The notes: generated by a model not told the origin, from the sequence alone. 64,000 nucleotides of DNA from Marinobacter xestospongiae (GCF_023156385.1 NZ_JAKZAK010000027.1:17995-81994); one strand, 5' to 3'; positions 25,612 to 35,211 are shown, numbered from the stretch's first letter. Numbers and translations are program-made.

Positions 25612-26717
25612 GGCTGAGGCCCCAGGCTGGCGGCGGGATACAGCGGGGCCAGCCGGCCACCGGCCTGGCTGTAGCCGTCGACGTTGCCGGCCTTGCGCTG
25701 GTACAGGGTCCACGCCACCGAGGGGCGGGGGTCGAGATCCAGCAGCGGCAGCAGCCAGGCAAACTTGTAGTCGGGCACCGGCTCCTGTTCCTGCGCCAGC
25801 ACCGGCGGCAGGCGGGTGGGGGACAGTTCGGCGGCCACCACAAACCGCACCAGTGAGCGCAGGCGCTGGCGTTGATCGGCGGACATCGCATGGCCGTTGG
25901 CGGCAGCGTGCCGGGCCAGCAGCGCCAGGGGGTTGAGGGCGTAGTTGAGGTAGTTGGTGGCGAGGTGGGCGCGGGCCACCTCGTTGGGCAGCCAGCCCAG
26001 CTGGCCACTGTCGTCCTGCTCAATCTGGCTCAGCGCCCGGTCAAAGATCCGGTAGCCCAGTTCACCGAAGGCCGGTTGCTCCAGGGCCATGGCGGTCACC
26101 ACCAGCGCCCAGCCGGCCCAATAGTCGTGGTTGTTGAAATAACGGAAGTCAGGATCAAGCCGGGGCGCATACTCCCGTTCCACCTGGGTGGCCAGGGCGG
26201 CGAGCCACGCCCGTTCCGGGCCGGTGAGGCGGAATGGCTGGGCGTCGGTGCTCAGGCGCTGCAGCTTCCAGGCGGCGGTGGCGATGGCCGCCAGGCTCCA
26301 CTTGCGCACCGCCACCCCGGTCTTGCTGGCGTCGGTGCTCAGCAGCGCGCCGGCGTCGGCCCAGCTACCCAGAGCGCCATGGAGACAGGCAAGGGCGCCG
26401 CGCCGGTGGCGGTCGCCGGTATGGCTGAGGTAATAGTCGGCAAAGCCCACCACCTGCTTGCTGTAGGCCTGGATCTGCGCCTTGATGGCTTCCGGTTCTG
26501 CCGCCAGCTCGGTTCTCAGGGTGGATTTGCTGGCATCGCTCTGGTCGTACTTGCTGGGCAGTTGCAGGTGGCCGGTGTAGGGCACCACCACCTCCCGCGG
26601 GCAGTCGGCGCTGACCGGCTGGGTGGGCACGCCCGCCGGCACCGCCTGTGCCGGCGCCTGGGGCAGTACCCACAAGCTGGTCAGTAGCAGGGCATTCAGG
26701 GTGCGGTTCAGCGACAT
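25608..26717 (-). CDS. algL: alginate lyase AlgL (PL5)
   Basis: A 369-residue periplasmic polysaccharide lyase with a signal peptide ending near PAQA. Residues matching the characterised catalytic set are present: LQLPSKYDQSD (K56), FNNHDYWAGWAL (N196-H197) and ARAHLATNYLNYALNPL (R249 with downstream tyrosines). AlgL cleaves mannuronate-rich alginate by beta-elimination and clears polymer that leaks into the periplasm. It overlaps algX by 10 nt upstream and algG by 4 nt downstream, so translation is coupled. It appears fully functional. Confidence 0.94.
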   Translation of the reverse strand: MSLNRTLNALLLTSLWVLPQAPAQAVPAGVPTQPVSADCPREVVVPYTGHLQLPSKYDQSDASKSTLRTELAAEPEAIKAQIQAYSKQVVGFADYYLSHTGDRHRRGALACLHGALGSWADAGALLSTDASKTGVAVRKWSLAAIATAAWKLQRLSTDAQPFRLTGPERAWLAALATQVEREYAPRLDPDFRYFNNHDYWAGWALVVTAMALEQPAFGELGYRIFDRALSQIEQDDSGQLGWLPNEVARAHLATNYLNYALNPLALLARHAAANGHAMSADQRQRLRSLVRFVVAAELSPTRLPPVLAQEQEPVPDYKFAWLLPLLDLDPRPSVAWTLYQRKAGNVDGYSQAGGRLAPLYPAASLGPQP

Positions 26718-28174
26718 AGTCGAATCTCCATCTCCGAGGCTGCGGCCGTGGTCTGGGTCGGTTCGATGAACACCGACAGCAGGTTGGCTTCGGCCAGGCG
26801 GGGTGAGCGGGACAGCGCCAGATAGTACTGGCCGCCGGCCACTGCTGCCGGGCGGCGTATCCAGACCTTATCCCGCTCGCCGTTGTCGTAGTAGGTAATA
26901 ATGTAGAACGCTTTGAGGTCCGGGTCGCTGAAACGCAGATCCAGGTAACCGTCGAGACCACGCAGGTCGCGGTACTGGTCACCGGTGTTGCTGAGCACCT
27001 CGTATCGCTGATGCACCTGGAGCGCCGGTAATGGCAGGGTCTGGCGACGAATCTGGCGGTCGCCGCGGCAGCGGCCGCTGACGGCGGGCAGCAGTTGGCG
27101 ATACATCAGCGGGTCATCTAGCCGGTAGTTCAGCGGCAGCTCCCACAGAATTGCCGCCGGTGGCTGTGTCGGGTCGTAGTCGGCGGAGTGGAGAAACTGC
27201 TGCAGCGCGCCGGCGGCTCCAGCCCCCGGCAGGGCATGGTTGAGCACGTCGGTGGCCAGGGCCTGTTTGAGGAAACCGTCGAAGTTGTAGTTCTTCTGGT
27301 CGTCGTCCCGTGCGGCGGAGTTGCTGGTGCCGACCAGTACGGCCTCGGGCCTTGGCGGGTCACCAAACAGTGCCGCCTGGTTCTGCTGCTGCGCCGGCCG
27401 GGTCTGGTAGGTGCGCAGGTACTGGTGGCCATAGTGATTGCCACAGATCTGGCCCAGGCCACTGTTGAGGGAGCCGCGCTTGCGGATCACCGCCCCAGGC
27501 TCGGTGACGAAGGTCTGTGGTGGCAGTCGCTGGCGCAACGGATGATCGGCCAGGGCCTTGCCCACACGCTCGGCGGTGGCGCGGGCGCCGGCGGGGGTCC
27601 AGTGATGATCGCGGCGGAAGAAGTAGTCGGCCTCCGGCGGCTGGTCCACCAGTGGCAGCATATTGGGCACAATGGCGCCGGCCTGCCGCAATTGGGTCTG
27701 GAACCGTGCCATGCCCTGACGCGCCCGCTCGGCATCGAAGCCGGCGCGGTCGTCGGCCAGCAGGCGGTCCTGATGCATCAGGCCGCGAGTGGGCTGGAGA
27801 ATCATTACCAGGGCGGTGCCCTGCCGGGCGAGGGTCGACACCAACTGCCGGAACCAGGCTTCGGCCCGGGCATCCGGAAAACCGAAGTCGGTGGCGAGAT
27901 CGGTTTCGCTGCGAAACAGCCAGCGCTCCTGCCCTGGTGTGATCATCCGCAGCGCTTTCATGGAGCCTTCGGCGTAGTGTTCCGGGTCCGCCAGACCGGG
28001 GCAGGCGAGGCAGCCCTGGTCGCAGGCGTCGGCGGGTGACATCAGCAGTGCATTGGGAGCGCCGGCCGGTGTGGCGAGGCCGTTGTTGTTGCTGGTGCTG
28101 GTGTTGGCACCCGTGGGCGTCGTGGCGAGTGCCAGTGCCGCCAGCCAGGGCGCCATTGTTCTGGCGGCGATCAT
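26708..28174 (-). CDS. algX: alginate O-acetyltransferase AlgX
   Basis: A 488-residue periplasmic protein with a signal peptide, an SGNH-like catalytic domain and a C-terminal carbohydrate-binding module. The catalytic D-x-H is in FFRRDHHWTP (D189, H191) and the nucleophile serine is in VGTSNS (about 284), matching the Ser-His-Asp triad of Pseudomonas AlgX. Cysteine-rich N-terminus (CDQGCLACPG) parallels known AlgX disulfides. It binds polymannuronate and performs the final acetyl transfer. It overlaps algF by 4 nt and algL by 10 nt. In Pseudomonas algX follows algG; here it follows algF. Confidence 0.94.
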   Translation of the reverse strand: MIAARTMAPWLAALALATTPTGANTSTSNNNGLATPAGAPNALLMSPADACDQGCLACPGLADPEHYAEGSMKALRMITPGQERWLFRSETDLATDFGFPDARAEAWFRQLVSTLARQGTALVMILQPTRGLMHQDRLLADDRAGFDAERARQGMARFQTQLRQAGAIVPNMLPLVDQPPEADYFFRRDHHWTPAGARATAERVGKALADHPLRQRLPPQTFVTEPGAVIRKRGSLNSGLGQICGNHYGHQYLRTYQTRPAQQQNQAALFGDPPRPEAVLVGTSNSAARDDDQKNYNFDGFLKQALATDVLNHALPGAGAAGALQQFLHSADYDPTQPPAAILWELPLNYRLDDPLMYRQLLPAVSGRCRGDRQIRRQTLPLPALQVHQRYEVLSNTGDQYRDLRGLDGYLDLRFSDPDLKAFYIITYYDNGERDKVWIRRPAAVAGGQYYLALSRSPRLAEANLLSVFIEPTQTTAAASEMEIRLCR

Positions 28175-28812
28175 GGGTCCCTCCGCGCCACGGTGTTGAG
28201 TTTGGCCTGGGCCACCGGCCCCTGGTCGGTGGCCATCACCAGGTAGCTGTAGCTGCGTCCCTTGCGCAGCAGCAAGGGGGCAAACTCGGCGACGGCCTGC
28301 TGGCCCTGGTAGGCGGCAAAGCCCAGTTTGACCTCGTTGATCAGCCGTTCTCCCTGTTCTCCGGGCGCTAGAGTATCCACCACTGCAATCTGGCCATCGG
28401 CAGTTTTCAGTGCCAGTGGCTGGGTGCTGAAGTTGTAGAACCAGATCTGGGCCTTGCGGGGATTCTGCGGCAGCGGTGCCTGTTGTTGCCGCAGCTGCTG
28501 GCCATCACTGATCAGGGTGGTGGCCTGGCCAGCGCTGATTGCAACGGTCAGCGCGTCGCCGTTGACGGTCACCTCGTACTCTCCCTCGCGCAGCACCAGA
28601 AAGTCCCCCAGCTGGGTGCCGCCCACCGCCTGGCTCAGGGCGTGAGCCGGTACCCTCAGCTCCGCCGGCGCCGAGGCCAGGTTGAGCAGGCGGACGAAGC
28701 CGGCGTCCGCCGGCAGGGCATCGTCATAGAGTGCCGCGTTGTCGTCGGCCCAGGCCAGCGAGGCCAGGGTCATCAGCAGCAGGGCCGCCAGTTGGGGTAA
28801 CCGGTACAGCAT
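28171..28812 (-). CDS. algF: alginate acetylation protein AlgF
   Basis: A periplasmic protein of about 213 residues with a signal peptide (MLYRLPQLAALLLMTLASLAWA) and two beta-sandwich-like halves, including GDFLVLREGEYEVTVNGD and AQIWFYNFSTQPLALKTADG. AlgF is required for alginate O-acetylation and is thought to relay acetyl groups between AlgJ/AlgI and AlgX. The frame also opens at an ATG at 28827 (overlapping algJ), but the ATG at 28812 has AGGAG at ideal spacing and is preferred. Confidence 0.9.
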   Translation of the reverse strand: MLYRLPQLAALLLMTLASLAWADDNAALYDDALPADAGFVRLLNLASAPAELRVPAHALSQAVGGTQLGDFLVLREGEYEVTVNGDALTVAISAGQATTLISDGQQLRQQQAPLPQNPRKAQIWFYNFSTQPLALKTADGQIAVVDTLAPGEQGERLINEVKLGFAAYQGQQAVAEFAPLLLRKGRSYSYLVMATDQGPVAQAKLNTVARRDP

Positions 28813-28826
28813 CAGGGTTCTCCTCA

Positions 28827-29933
28827 TCAGAACTGTTCATCCAGGGATTGCTGCCAGCTCTTGCGCTGGTCCAGCGGCTGCAACAGGGCCCGCACCGGGA
28901 ATTCCCAGATCACGGTGTCCGGCTGGGCATCCCGGTGGGTGTCGGCCAGGTAGCGTTCCATGGCGGCGTAAGGTCCACGGGCCTCCACCGCAAAGGTGCT
29001 CACCTCCCGCGCCAGCGCCTGTTGCAGAAAACCGGCAAAGTGCCAGCGCTCGATCTTGCTGTAGGAGGTGCCGACCAGGTCGATGCCGCGATCACCCTGG
29101 TCGCCAAACAGCGCAGCCGAGGTGACGGTGGTCAGGTCGCCGTGGGTCTCAAAGCGGGGCACCACCTCACTGGCCTTGTAGCCCTCGGCAAGGCCATCGC
29201 TGGTGAGGATGAAGCCGGTCAGGTCGCCCTGATAGCGGCTTTCGTCCAGACGTTCGGTACGGAATGACCGGTCGCCCTGCAGTTCGGGCCAGGTCCGGGC
29301 AATGGTGTCGGCGGCGAGTCGGGCCCCGCGGGGGCTCCAGTGGGTGTCTCGGGCCAGAAACAGGCGCTCGTCATCGCCGACTGGCTGGTGAAATGCCGTG
29401 GCCAGGTCGACATGGGGCCACTGGCGCTGGTTCAGCGTTTCAATCAGGCGGGGGTAGAGACGGGCGACCGGCGCCGGCAGGGTGCGGCCGAGGTATTGCG
29501 GGTAGGTGGCCACCTTCATGGGCACCGGCACCAGAATCAGTTGTTGCTGACGCCGGGCGAGGGCCTCGCGGAACTCCCCGATGCGACTCAGGTGGCCGGT
29601 GAGCACCGTGTCCAGGCGACTGGGGTACACCAGCTCCTCGGTGGTGTAGAGCCAGTGCTGCTGGCCCAGGACAACGCCGTTTTCGCCTTCCCGGAACACC
29701 AGGTAGCGCAGGTTGCCCCAGAATCGGATCGCTAGATCCCGCAGCGGCAATTGCTGGTCGAACTCGCCTTCAAAATCCCGTGCCAGTTCGCCATCCAGGT
29801 ACAGGGTCAGGGCCTGGTCCTGGCTGACGGCGTAGCGCAGCAGTTGCGGCACGCCGTAGATCATCATGGCGACCAGCAGCAGGCAGAACAGGTAGCCGTT
29901 CCAGCGGCTGGCGCGAGTCATCACGGGAAACAT
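28827..29933 (-). CDS. algJ: alginate O-acetyltransferase AlgJ
   Basis: A 368-residue protein with an N-terminal membrane anchor (about 13-32, YLFCLLLVAMMIYGVPQLL) and a periplasmic SGNH-hydrolase-like domain. Catalytic residues are visible: RDTHWSP (D196, H198) and GTSYS (288-292). AlgJ takes acetyl groups passed across the membrane by AlgI and hands them on for polymer acetylation. It sits 9 nt after algI and abuts algF (TGATG overlap), the usual I-J-F order. Confidence 0.94.
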   Translation of the reverse strand: MFPVMTRASRWNGYLFCLLLVAMMIYGVPQLLRYAVSQDQALTLYLDGELARDFEGEFDQQLPLRDLAIRFWGNLRYLVFREGENGVVLGQQHWLYTTEELVYPSRLDTVLTGHLSRIGEFREALARRQQQLILVPVPMKVATYPQYLGRTLPAPVARLYPRLIETLNQRQWPHVDLATAFHQPVGDDERLFLARDTHWSPRGARLAADTIARTWPELQGDRSFRTERLDESRYQGDLTGFILTSDGLAEGYKASEVVPRFETHGDLTTVTSAALFGDQGDRGIDLVGTSYSKIERWHFAGFLQQALAREVSTFAVEARGPYAAMERYLADTHRDAQPDTVIWEFPVRALLQPLDQRKSWQQSLDEQF

Positions 29934-29942
29934 CGGCGGCTC

Positions 29943-31367
29943 CTAGAACTGGAAGTACAGGAAGGGTGAGAAGGAGTTGGCCGCCAGCCGGCTGACTGCC
30001 AGGGCAAAACCCAACCACAGCAGCCCGGCCTGCCAGCCGCGCACCTCCTGCATCAGGTAGGGCGCACCTTCACGGGCGTAGAACCGCAGGTTGGTGCGCC
30101 CGGCGATCACCAGCCAAACCACCGCCACCAGTACGAACGCGAGCGTCAGGCGGGAACTGGCCAGCAGGTAGGGTTCCAGATAGCCGGGGCCGGATAGGCC
30201 CAGCATGCCCTGGTGAATCTGCAGCGAGTGGGCCAGGTCGCCGGTGGTGAAGAACCCCATCATCATGATCATCAACAGCAGGTTCAGCAGGTGACGCCAG
30301 CCGTTGTAGGGCGTGCGTGGGGTGGTGACCCAGCGGAACCGTCGCTCCAGCAGCATCATCAGTGCGGTCACCAGCCCGAAGAAGAAGAACGCAAAGCTGG
30401 CGCCGTGCCAGATACCGGAAAGCAGCATGGTAACGAACAGCGCCCGGCCGGCGTTGACGCCACAGGCCTTCACCAGCGGACGGTAGACATAGTTCTGCAG
30501 GAAGTCGGCGAGGGTCAGGTGCCAGCGCCGCCAGAATTCGGTGAAACTCATGGCCAGGAAGGGCTGGTTGAAATTCTCGGCGAAGCGGAAGCCCATCATC
30601 ATGCCCAGGCCAATGGCCATGTCGCTGTAGCCGGAGAAGTCGAAGTAGAGCTGGATGAACGCCACCGCGGTGCCCAGCCAGGCATCGGCAAAGCCGGGGT
30701 CGGGGTTGCTTAGGAAGCGGTTGGCCAGGGGCGCGAGGGAATCGGCAATCAGCACTTTCTTGATAAAGCCCAGCATGAACCGGCTGGCGCCCAGGGAGAA
30801 CAGCTCCCAGCTGTGTTCGCGCTGGCGCAGCTGCCGGTCGATGGTGCGGTAGTGCAGGATGGGGCCGGCAATCAGCTGGGGAAACAGCGCGATATAGGCG
30901 GCAAAATCGACAAAATGACGGGCCGGCTGGGCGTGCCCGCGGTACACGTCCACCACATAACTGATGGCCTGGAAGATATAGAACGACAGCCCCAGTGGCA
31001 GGATGATGTGTTCCAGAGTAAAGGTATCGATGCCCAGCGGCTGCAGCAGGTCGTTCAGCACCTCGACGCCGAAGTTGGCGTATTTGAAGTATCCCAGCAC
31101 CGCCAGGTTACCGATGACCGCAACAGTGAGCAGACGAAACGCCAGCCTTGGGGCGGACTGGCGGTACTGGTGCAGCCAGCGCCCAAACGCATAGTTCCAG
31201 TAGCTGACGGCGACGAACAGCAATAGGAAATCCGGTCGCCACCAGGCGTAAAACAGGTAGCTGCCGGCGAGGATCACCAGCGATCGCCACTGTGGCCGTG
31301 CCAAGTAGTACACCGCCAGGAACAGCGGCAGGTACAGGAATAGGAAGACGTTGGAAGCGAAGATCAT
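29943..31367 (-). CDS. algI: alginate O-acetylation MBOAT protein AlgI
   Basis: A 474-residue multi-pass MBOAT-family acyltransferase with about a dozen helices. The active-site histidine lies in LLSGIWHGASFAF (H321, matching H322 of Pseudomonas AlgI), and the MBOAT signature FRFAENFNQPFLAMSFTEFW is present. It transfers acetyl groups from a cytosolic donor across the inner membrane for AlgJ/AlgX. It is placed directly after algE here, ahead of algX-L-G, unlike the Pseudomonas order. Confidence 0.96.
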   Translation of the reverse strand: MIFASNVFLFLYLPLFLAVYYLARPQWRSLVILAGSYLFYAWWRPDFLLLFVAVSYWNYAFGRWLHQYRQSAPRLAFRLLTVAVIGNLAVLGYFKYANFGVEVLNDLLQPLGIDTFTLEHIILPLGLSFYIFQAISYVVDVYRGHAQPARHFVDFAAYIALFPQLIAGPILHYRTIDRQLRQREHSWELFSLGASRFMLGFIKKVLIADSLAPLANRFLSNPDPGFADAWLGTAVAFIQLYFDFSGYSDMAIGLGMMMGFRFAENFNQPFLAMSFTEFWRRWHLTLADFLQNYVYRPLVKACGVNAGRALFVTMLLSGIWHGASFAFFFFGLVTALMMLLERRFRWVTTPRTPYNGWRHLLNLLLMIMMMGFFTTGDLAHSLQIHQGMLGLSGPGYLEPYLLASSRLTLAFVLVAVVWLVIAGRTNLRFYAREGAPYLMQEVRGWQAGLLWLGFALAVSRLAANSFSPFLYFQF

Positions 31368-31376
31368 CGGCGTGCC

Positions 31377-32720
31377 CTACCAGCTCATCTCGGTATTGAT
31401 CAGCCATTGCTGGTCATCACCACCTTCGGTCAGCGCCGACCCTGCATGGAACAGGCCCAGGCTGGCGCTTACCTGCCAGTTGAGCTGACTTCCGGCGAAG
31501 GCGAGTGGGAACATCCGCCAGCGATAGTCCAAGTCCAAAGTTTGTCCCAGATCATGCCCCTGGCAGCGGTCGTTTCGGTCACTGATGCGTTCCAGGGGCA
31601 GCGGGCCGCTGGCGGAGCGGCAGTGCAGATTGCTGAGCATAACGGCCAGCCGTTGGCGAGTTGCCGGGTGGACTTCCAGGCGAAGGCCGTAGAACAGCGT
31701 GTTGCGAAGGCTGAGGTTAACCAGTGATCCCGCCATGGCCCCCCGCTCCCTTGGCTCAAACTGAAGGCGGTCGCTCTGCAGGCCGTTGAGGTAGAAGCCC
31801 TGAGCGCGGTCGTCGGTTATCACTGCCCGCACCGCCAGCCTGGGTTGCCAGGGCTGCTGGCGGAAGCGTTTGCCGGCCTCGCCTGCTAGGACCCAGCCGC
31901 GGACACTGTCCTTACCATTGGCGTCTTGCCGTTGTCCCTGCAGCCACAGCGCTTCAAGGTGGTAGTCGGTGACCAGAGCCCGGTCTTCACGCTGGCGCTC
32001 ACCGATGAATACCCCGGTGCGGACTGCACGGATGTCTTCCCGATCGTTGCGCCAGTCGGCGCCGGAGTGATCGAGCTCTGCCATCAGCCGGACCCCGGTC
32101 CATCCCTGTGGCGCCCAGCGCCAGGCAGCTTCCGAGAGCAGATAGCCGATGTCCCTGTCCTCCGGGTCGAGCCGGCCCTCGACGCTGTTGAAACTGTGTG
32201 GCCGTTGTCCGAGGGCGACGAAGCCGCGCTCGAAGGTGTCCTGCCACTGCAGTCGCGCCGATGTCAGGCTGGTGTCCCACCACAGCGCCAACGGCGACCG
32301 ATAGGGCTGGCGCCCGACGGTCAGGGACAGGCGGGGATCGTCCAGCAGCCGCTCGCGGCGGAGGTAGGCATCCCGCAGTTCCAGGCTGTCACCCTCCGGG
32401 CTGGTGCCTTCAAACAGCGCGCTGTTGCTGTCGTCATCGGTGTAGGTCAGCCACAGTCGGGTGTGAAACTGCCAGTCGGGCCAGGCCCGTTGGGGCAGGT
32501 AAGCAGTCAGTGCCGGCTGGTAGCGCAGTTGGTCGAATCCGCGGTTGTCACTCCCCAGCGGGGCGTCACCGGGGCCATAGCCGAGCTGGGCGGTAACTTT
32601 GTGCTGAAGCTGATAACGGGGCTGTTCGGTGGTGATAGTGTTGGCGGCGCCCCGGACCAGCGCCGGCAGTGTCAGGAGCAGCAGGAACAACCAGACAGAT
32701 CGGAAGTGAAGGCGGCTCAT
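31377..32720 (-). CDS. algE: alginate outer-membrane export porin AlgE
   Basis: A 447-residue precursor with a signal peptide (MSRLHFRSVWLFLLLLTLPA, cleavage near VRGA) and a beta-barrel sequence rich in arginine and aromatic strands. Blocks such as PALTAYLPQRAWPDWQFHTR, SLELRDAYLRRERLLDDPRL and LQWQDTFERGFVALGQRPHS match AlgE, an 18-stranded anion-selective channel through which alginate leaves the cell. It is slightly shorter than the Pseudomonas protein (about 490 aa). Start overlaps algK by 4 nt. Confidence 0.93.
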   Translation of the reverse strand: MSRLHFRSVWLFLLLLTLPALVRGAANTITTEQPRYQLQHKVTAQLGYGPGDAPLGSDNRGFDQLRYQPALTAYLPQRAWPDWQFHTRLWLTYTDDDSNSALFEGTSPEGDSLELRDAYLRRERLLDDPRLSLTVGRQPYRSPLALWWDTSLTSARLQWQDTFERGFVALGQRPHSFNSVEGRLDPEDRDIGYLLSEAAWRWAPQGWTGVRLMAELDHSGADWRNDREDIRAVRTGVFIGERQREDRALVTDYHLEALWLQGQRQDANGKDSVRGWVLAGEAGKRFRQQPWQPRLAVRAVITDDRAQGFYLNGLQSDRLQFEPRERGAMAGSLVNLSLRNTLFYGLRLEVHPATRQRLAVMLSNLHCRSASGPLPLERISDRNDRCQGHDLGQTLDLDYRWRMFPLAFAGSQLNWQVSASLGLFHAGSALTEGGDDQQWLINTEMSW

Positions 32721-34084
32721 ATCGACTGCTCCAGGCGTTGTCGAAGAACGTGAACCAGGGCCTGACCGCGGCTGTGTTGCTCAGGGCTCAGACGGGTTTC
32801 CAGCTGTTGCCGTAACAGCCGGGCGCGTGCACTGCCCAGCAGCTCCGCAATGCGGGCGTAACCATAGCCCTTGACCGGGTCCGGGCACATGGCGCGGGTG
32901 CCAGCATACAGCGTAGCGACGCGGTAATGGGCGGCGGCGTTGGGTCGGGTTAACAGGGGTTGGTAGAGCGCCAGTGCGGCGCGGTGATCGGGTTCGTCCA
33001 GGCCACCGCTGCTGTATAGCTGTGCCATTGCGAGTTGTACCCGGTCAGGGTGGCGCGGTGCCAGGGTCTGGAGCTGCCGCTGCGCAGCTTCCGGGTCCAG
33101 GCTCGGCCAATCGTAAACCTGCAGTGCCTGGGCCCGGAGAAAGCCGGCCTCGTCCGGGTCCCGGAGGCTAATCTGTTCAATCAACCGGAAGGCGGCCTGG
33201 TGGTCGAATACATCGGGGTGGTCCAGCAGGTAGCCGGCCTTGGCCAGCAGTGCCTGAAACGAGCCCCAGGCTATGGCCTGGTCGAGCCAGAGCAGAATAG
33301 CGTTGTCGTGCTGGCGGGGTGTTCGGGTCAGGGTCACAGCGAGCATTTCCACCACCTCGGCGGGCAGCTCCGGCAAACGGCTTTGGTGGGCCTGGGCGAC
33401 CGAGAGCAGGCCATCGAAGGCGTCGTCGCCGAGCATGCGGGAGTACAGCCCAACCGCCCGGGCGTCCAAGAGCATAGCCTGCCGGTAGCGCCGTTCTGCC
33501 TGCTCCAACTGGCCTCGGGCTTCCAGTAATCGGGCTTGGTAGGTGAGGGCACGGCAGTCCAGTACGCAGGCACGTTGGTATTGCCCGATCAGGTGCTCTA
33601 CCTGATCAGAAGGCAGCAGTTCGGGGTACACCAGGAACAGGTCGAGCACGCTGTTGAGGGTCTCGTCGCTGGCCAGCGGGTCAAGCTGGTTCAGGCCCTG
33701 CTCCAGCAGCGCGCGGATCTGCTCGCGGAACAGCGGCATGCGATCGGCAATCTCCGACATCCCGGCCAGTGCCAGGGGCTTGCCATAGCCACGGTCAAAG
33801 GCGCGCCAGTACCAGCCGATGGCCTCGTGGGTGGTATCCAGCCGCTCCTGCGACACCAGCCGACTGGCGAGCAGACGCATGGACGGCCGATCACCGCGCT
33901 CGGCAAACCGTCGCAACGGCTCGATCACCTCGGTGTCCGGGTCCTGATGCAGCTGGTAGCGCACCTGGGGCAGGCCGGTCACGGCGGCGCCGGTCAGCGC
34001 CGGCAACAATAGCGCCGGCAACAACAGCGCCACTGCCAGGGATGGGAGGGAGACGGCTCGGATCATGGCGGCGGTCTTGCTCAC
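32717..34084 (-). CDS. algK: alginate export TPR protein AlgK, without lipobox
   Basis: A 455-residue periplasmic protein of Sel1/TPR-like helical repeats (AIGWYWRAFDRGYGKPLALA, AAHYRVATLYAGTRAMCPDP, YGYARIAELLGSARARLL). AlgK scaffolds the Alg44-AlgX-AlgE export complex. Pseudomonas AlgK is an outer-membrane lipoprotein; here the signal region contains no cysteine before about residue 150, so no lipid anchor is possible. The signal peptide includes a 15-bp in-frame tandem duplication (LLLPA twice). The start is GTG (34084), overlapping the alg44 stop as GTGA; an ATG at 34063 would also give a signal peptide. Confidence 0.92.
   Translation of the reverse strand: MSKTAAMIRAVSLPSLAVALLLPALLLPALTGAAVTGLPQVRYQLHQDPDTEVIEPLRRFAERGDRPSMRLLASRLVSQERLDTTHEAIGWYWRAFDRGYGKPLALAGMSEIADRMPLFREQIRALLEQGLNQLDPLASDETLNSVLDLFLVYPELLPSDQVEHLIGQYQRACVLDCRALTYQARLLEARGQLEQAERRYRQAMLLDARAVGLYSRMLGDDAFDGLLSVAQAHQSRLPELPAEVVEMLAVTLTRTPRQHDNAILLWLDQAIAWGSFQALLAKAGYLLDHPDVFDHQAAFRLIEQISLRDPDEAGFLRAQALQVYDWPSLDPEAAQRQLQTLAPRHPDRVQLAMAQLYSSGGLDEPDHRAALALYQPLLTRPNAAAHYRVATLYAGTRAMCPDPVKGYGYARIAELLGSARARLLRQQLETRLSPEQHSRGQALVHVLRQRLEQSI
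33998..34027. repeat. two 15-bp tandem units in the algK signal-peptide region
   Basis: CGCCGGCAACAATAG (33998-34012) and CGCCGGCAACAACAG (34013-34027) differ at one base. They encode consecutive LLLPA units in the hydrophobic core of the AlgK signal peptide, so slippage would change its length without a frameshift. Confidence 0.8.
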
Positions 34085-35211
34085 AGGCCAAACGGCAGGC
34101 CGCGGTAGAGATCCACCGTGACCGGGCTGAGGTAGCTGCTGCGCGGCAGCGGCGTGTCCGGCTGGATGGTCAGCTCGATGGTGCCCTGTTGCGGCAGCAG
34201 CCGGGTGCCAACGATGTCGCCGGTCAGCGGCCCGTCCACGCCGTACACCTGCAGCGAGACCTGATCGATGGTGTTGATCTGGTCGATCACCCGGTAGGGA
34301 ATCTGGGCCCTGACCGTCAGCGGCTGATCCTTTGGCAGCAGGTGCACCAGGCTGTCGCCACGGTAGGCATAGCGGTCGGTGGCAGCCTGGGGGTAGTAGA
34401 CGTCGCAGTCGCAGGGACTGGTGATCACGGTCTCCAGCGGCTGTTCACCCAGCAGCAGAGCGCGTTCCTCGGCACTCAGCCGGGCCAGGGCCGGCAGTTG
34501 CTCCGGCAGCTCCTGACGGCTGGCGAGCTGGCCGGAAACCGCGGCAACCGGCGTGCCCGGGCTGACGCTGAGCTGGTCCGGAGGCAGCAGGAAGCGGGCA
34601 AAGCCGTTGTCCGGCATGTTCAGGTGGTAGGCGTTGGTGTCGACATGGGCCTGCACTGCCTCCACCCGGAACAGGTACAGGTAGAGCTTGTAGCCCAGGG
34701 CGCCGAGAATGCCCAGCCCGACCAGCAGATACACCAGGGTACCCAGTGCGGCCTTGAGGCGGCCGGCCCAGTCGCGGCTGTTATCGGCCTTGGTCTTGCG
34801 CTGCTTGATGTAGTTTTCCCGCTGCATCACCGTGAGTACGCCGTTGACGTCGACGATGTCACCGGCGAGGTAGGCGGAGATGACGTAGCGGAGAATGTCG
34901 CGCTTGCCCGGCGTCAGATCGATAAACGCCACGCCGGTCACCTCGCCCCGTTGCTTGACCACTTTGACGTCGACCTCAAGGTTGAGGCTGGCGTTGTGGA
35001 TATCGAGGGTGACCTGGGCCTTGAACAGCTGGCCCTCGTGCAGCGGCTGCTCCGACACCAGCCCCAGTCCGCCGAGGGAGATGTCCTGGATCTGGCATTC
35101 GATGACGTCGGTATTGCCGATCAGCAGGGCCTTGGCCGGTACCCGGGTACGCACGTGCTGGCGCTCATCAATGGCTTCGTGGACGATGTGTGGTTGTTGG
35201 GTGGTAGTCAT
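34081..35211 (-). CDS. alg44: alginate co-polymerase Alg44 (PilZ c-di-GMP receptor)
   Basis: A 376-residue inner-membrane protein. The N-terminal cytosolic PilZ domain has the arginine pair in ERQHVRTRVPA (R17, R21) and the DISLGGLG motif (43-50), the same positions as in Pseudomonas Alg44, so c-di-GMP activation of alginate polymerisation should be conserved. A membrane helix (about 163-186) leads to a periplasmic MFP-like domain (VSPGTPVAAVSGQLASRQEL). The ATG at 35211 has GAGGAA at good spacing; a longer frame would overlap alg8. It follows alg8 by 10 nt. Confidence 0.96.
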   Translation of the reverse strand: MTTTQQPHIVHEAIDERQHVRTRVPAKALLIGNTDVIECQIQDISLGGLGLVSEQPLHEGQLFKAQVTLDIHNASLNLEVDVKVVKQRGEVTGVAFIDLTPGKRDILRYVISAYLAGDIVDVNGVLTVMQRENYIKQRKTKADNSRDWAGRLKAALGTLVYLLVGLGILGALGYKLYLYLFRVEAVQAHVDTNAYHLNMPDNGFARFLLPPDQLSVSPGTPVAAVSGQLASRQELPEQLPALARLSAEERALLLGEQPLETVITSPCDCDVYYPQAATDRYAYRGDSLVHLLPKDQPLTVRAQIPYRVIDQINTIDQVSLQVYGVDGPLTGDIVGTRLLPQQGTIELTIQPDTPLPRSSYLSPVTVDLYRGLPFGL

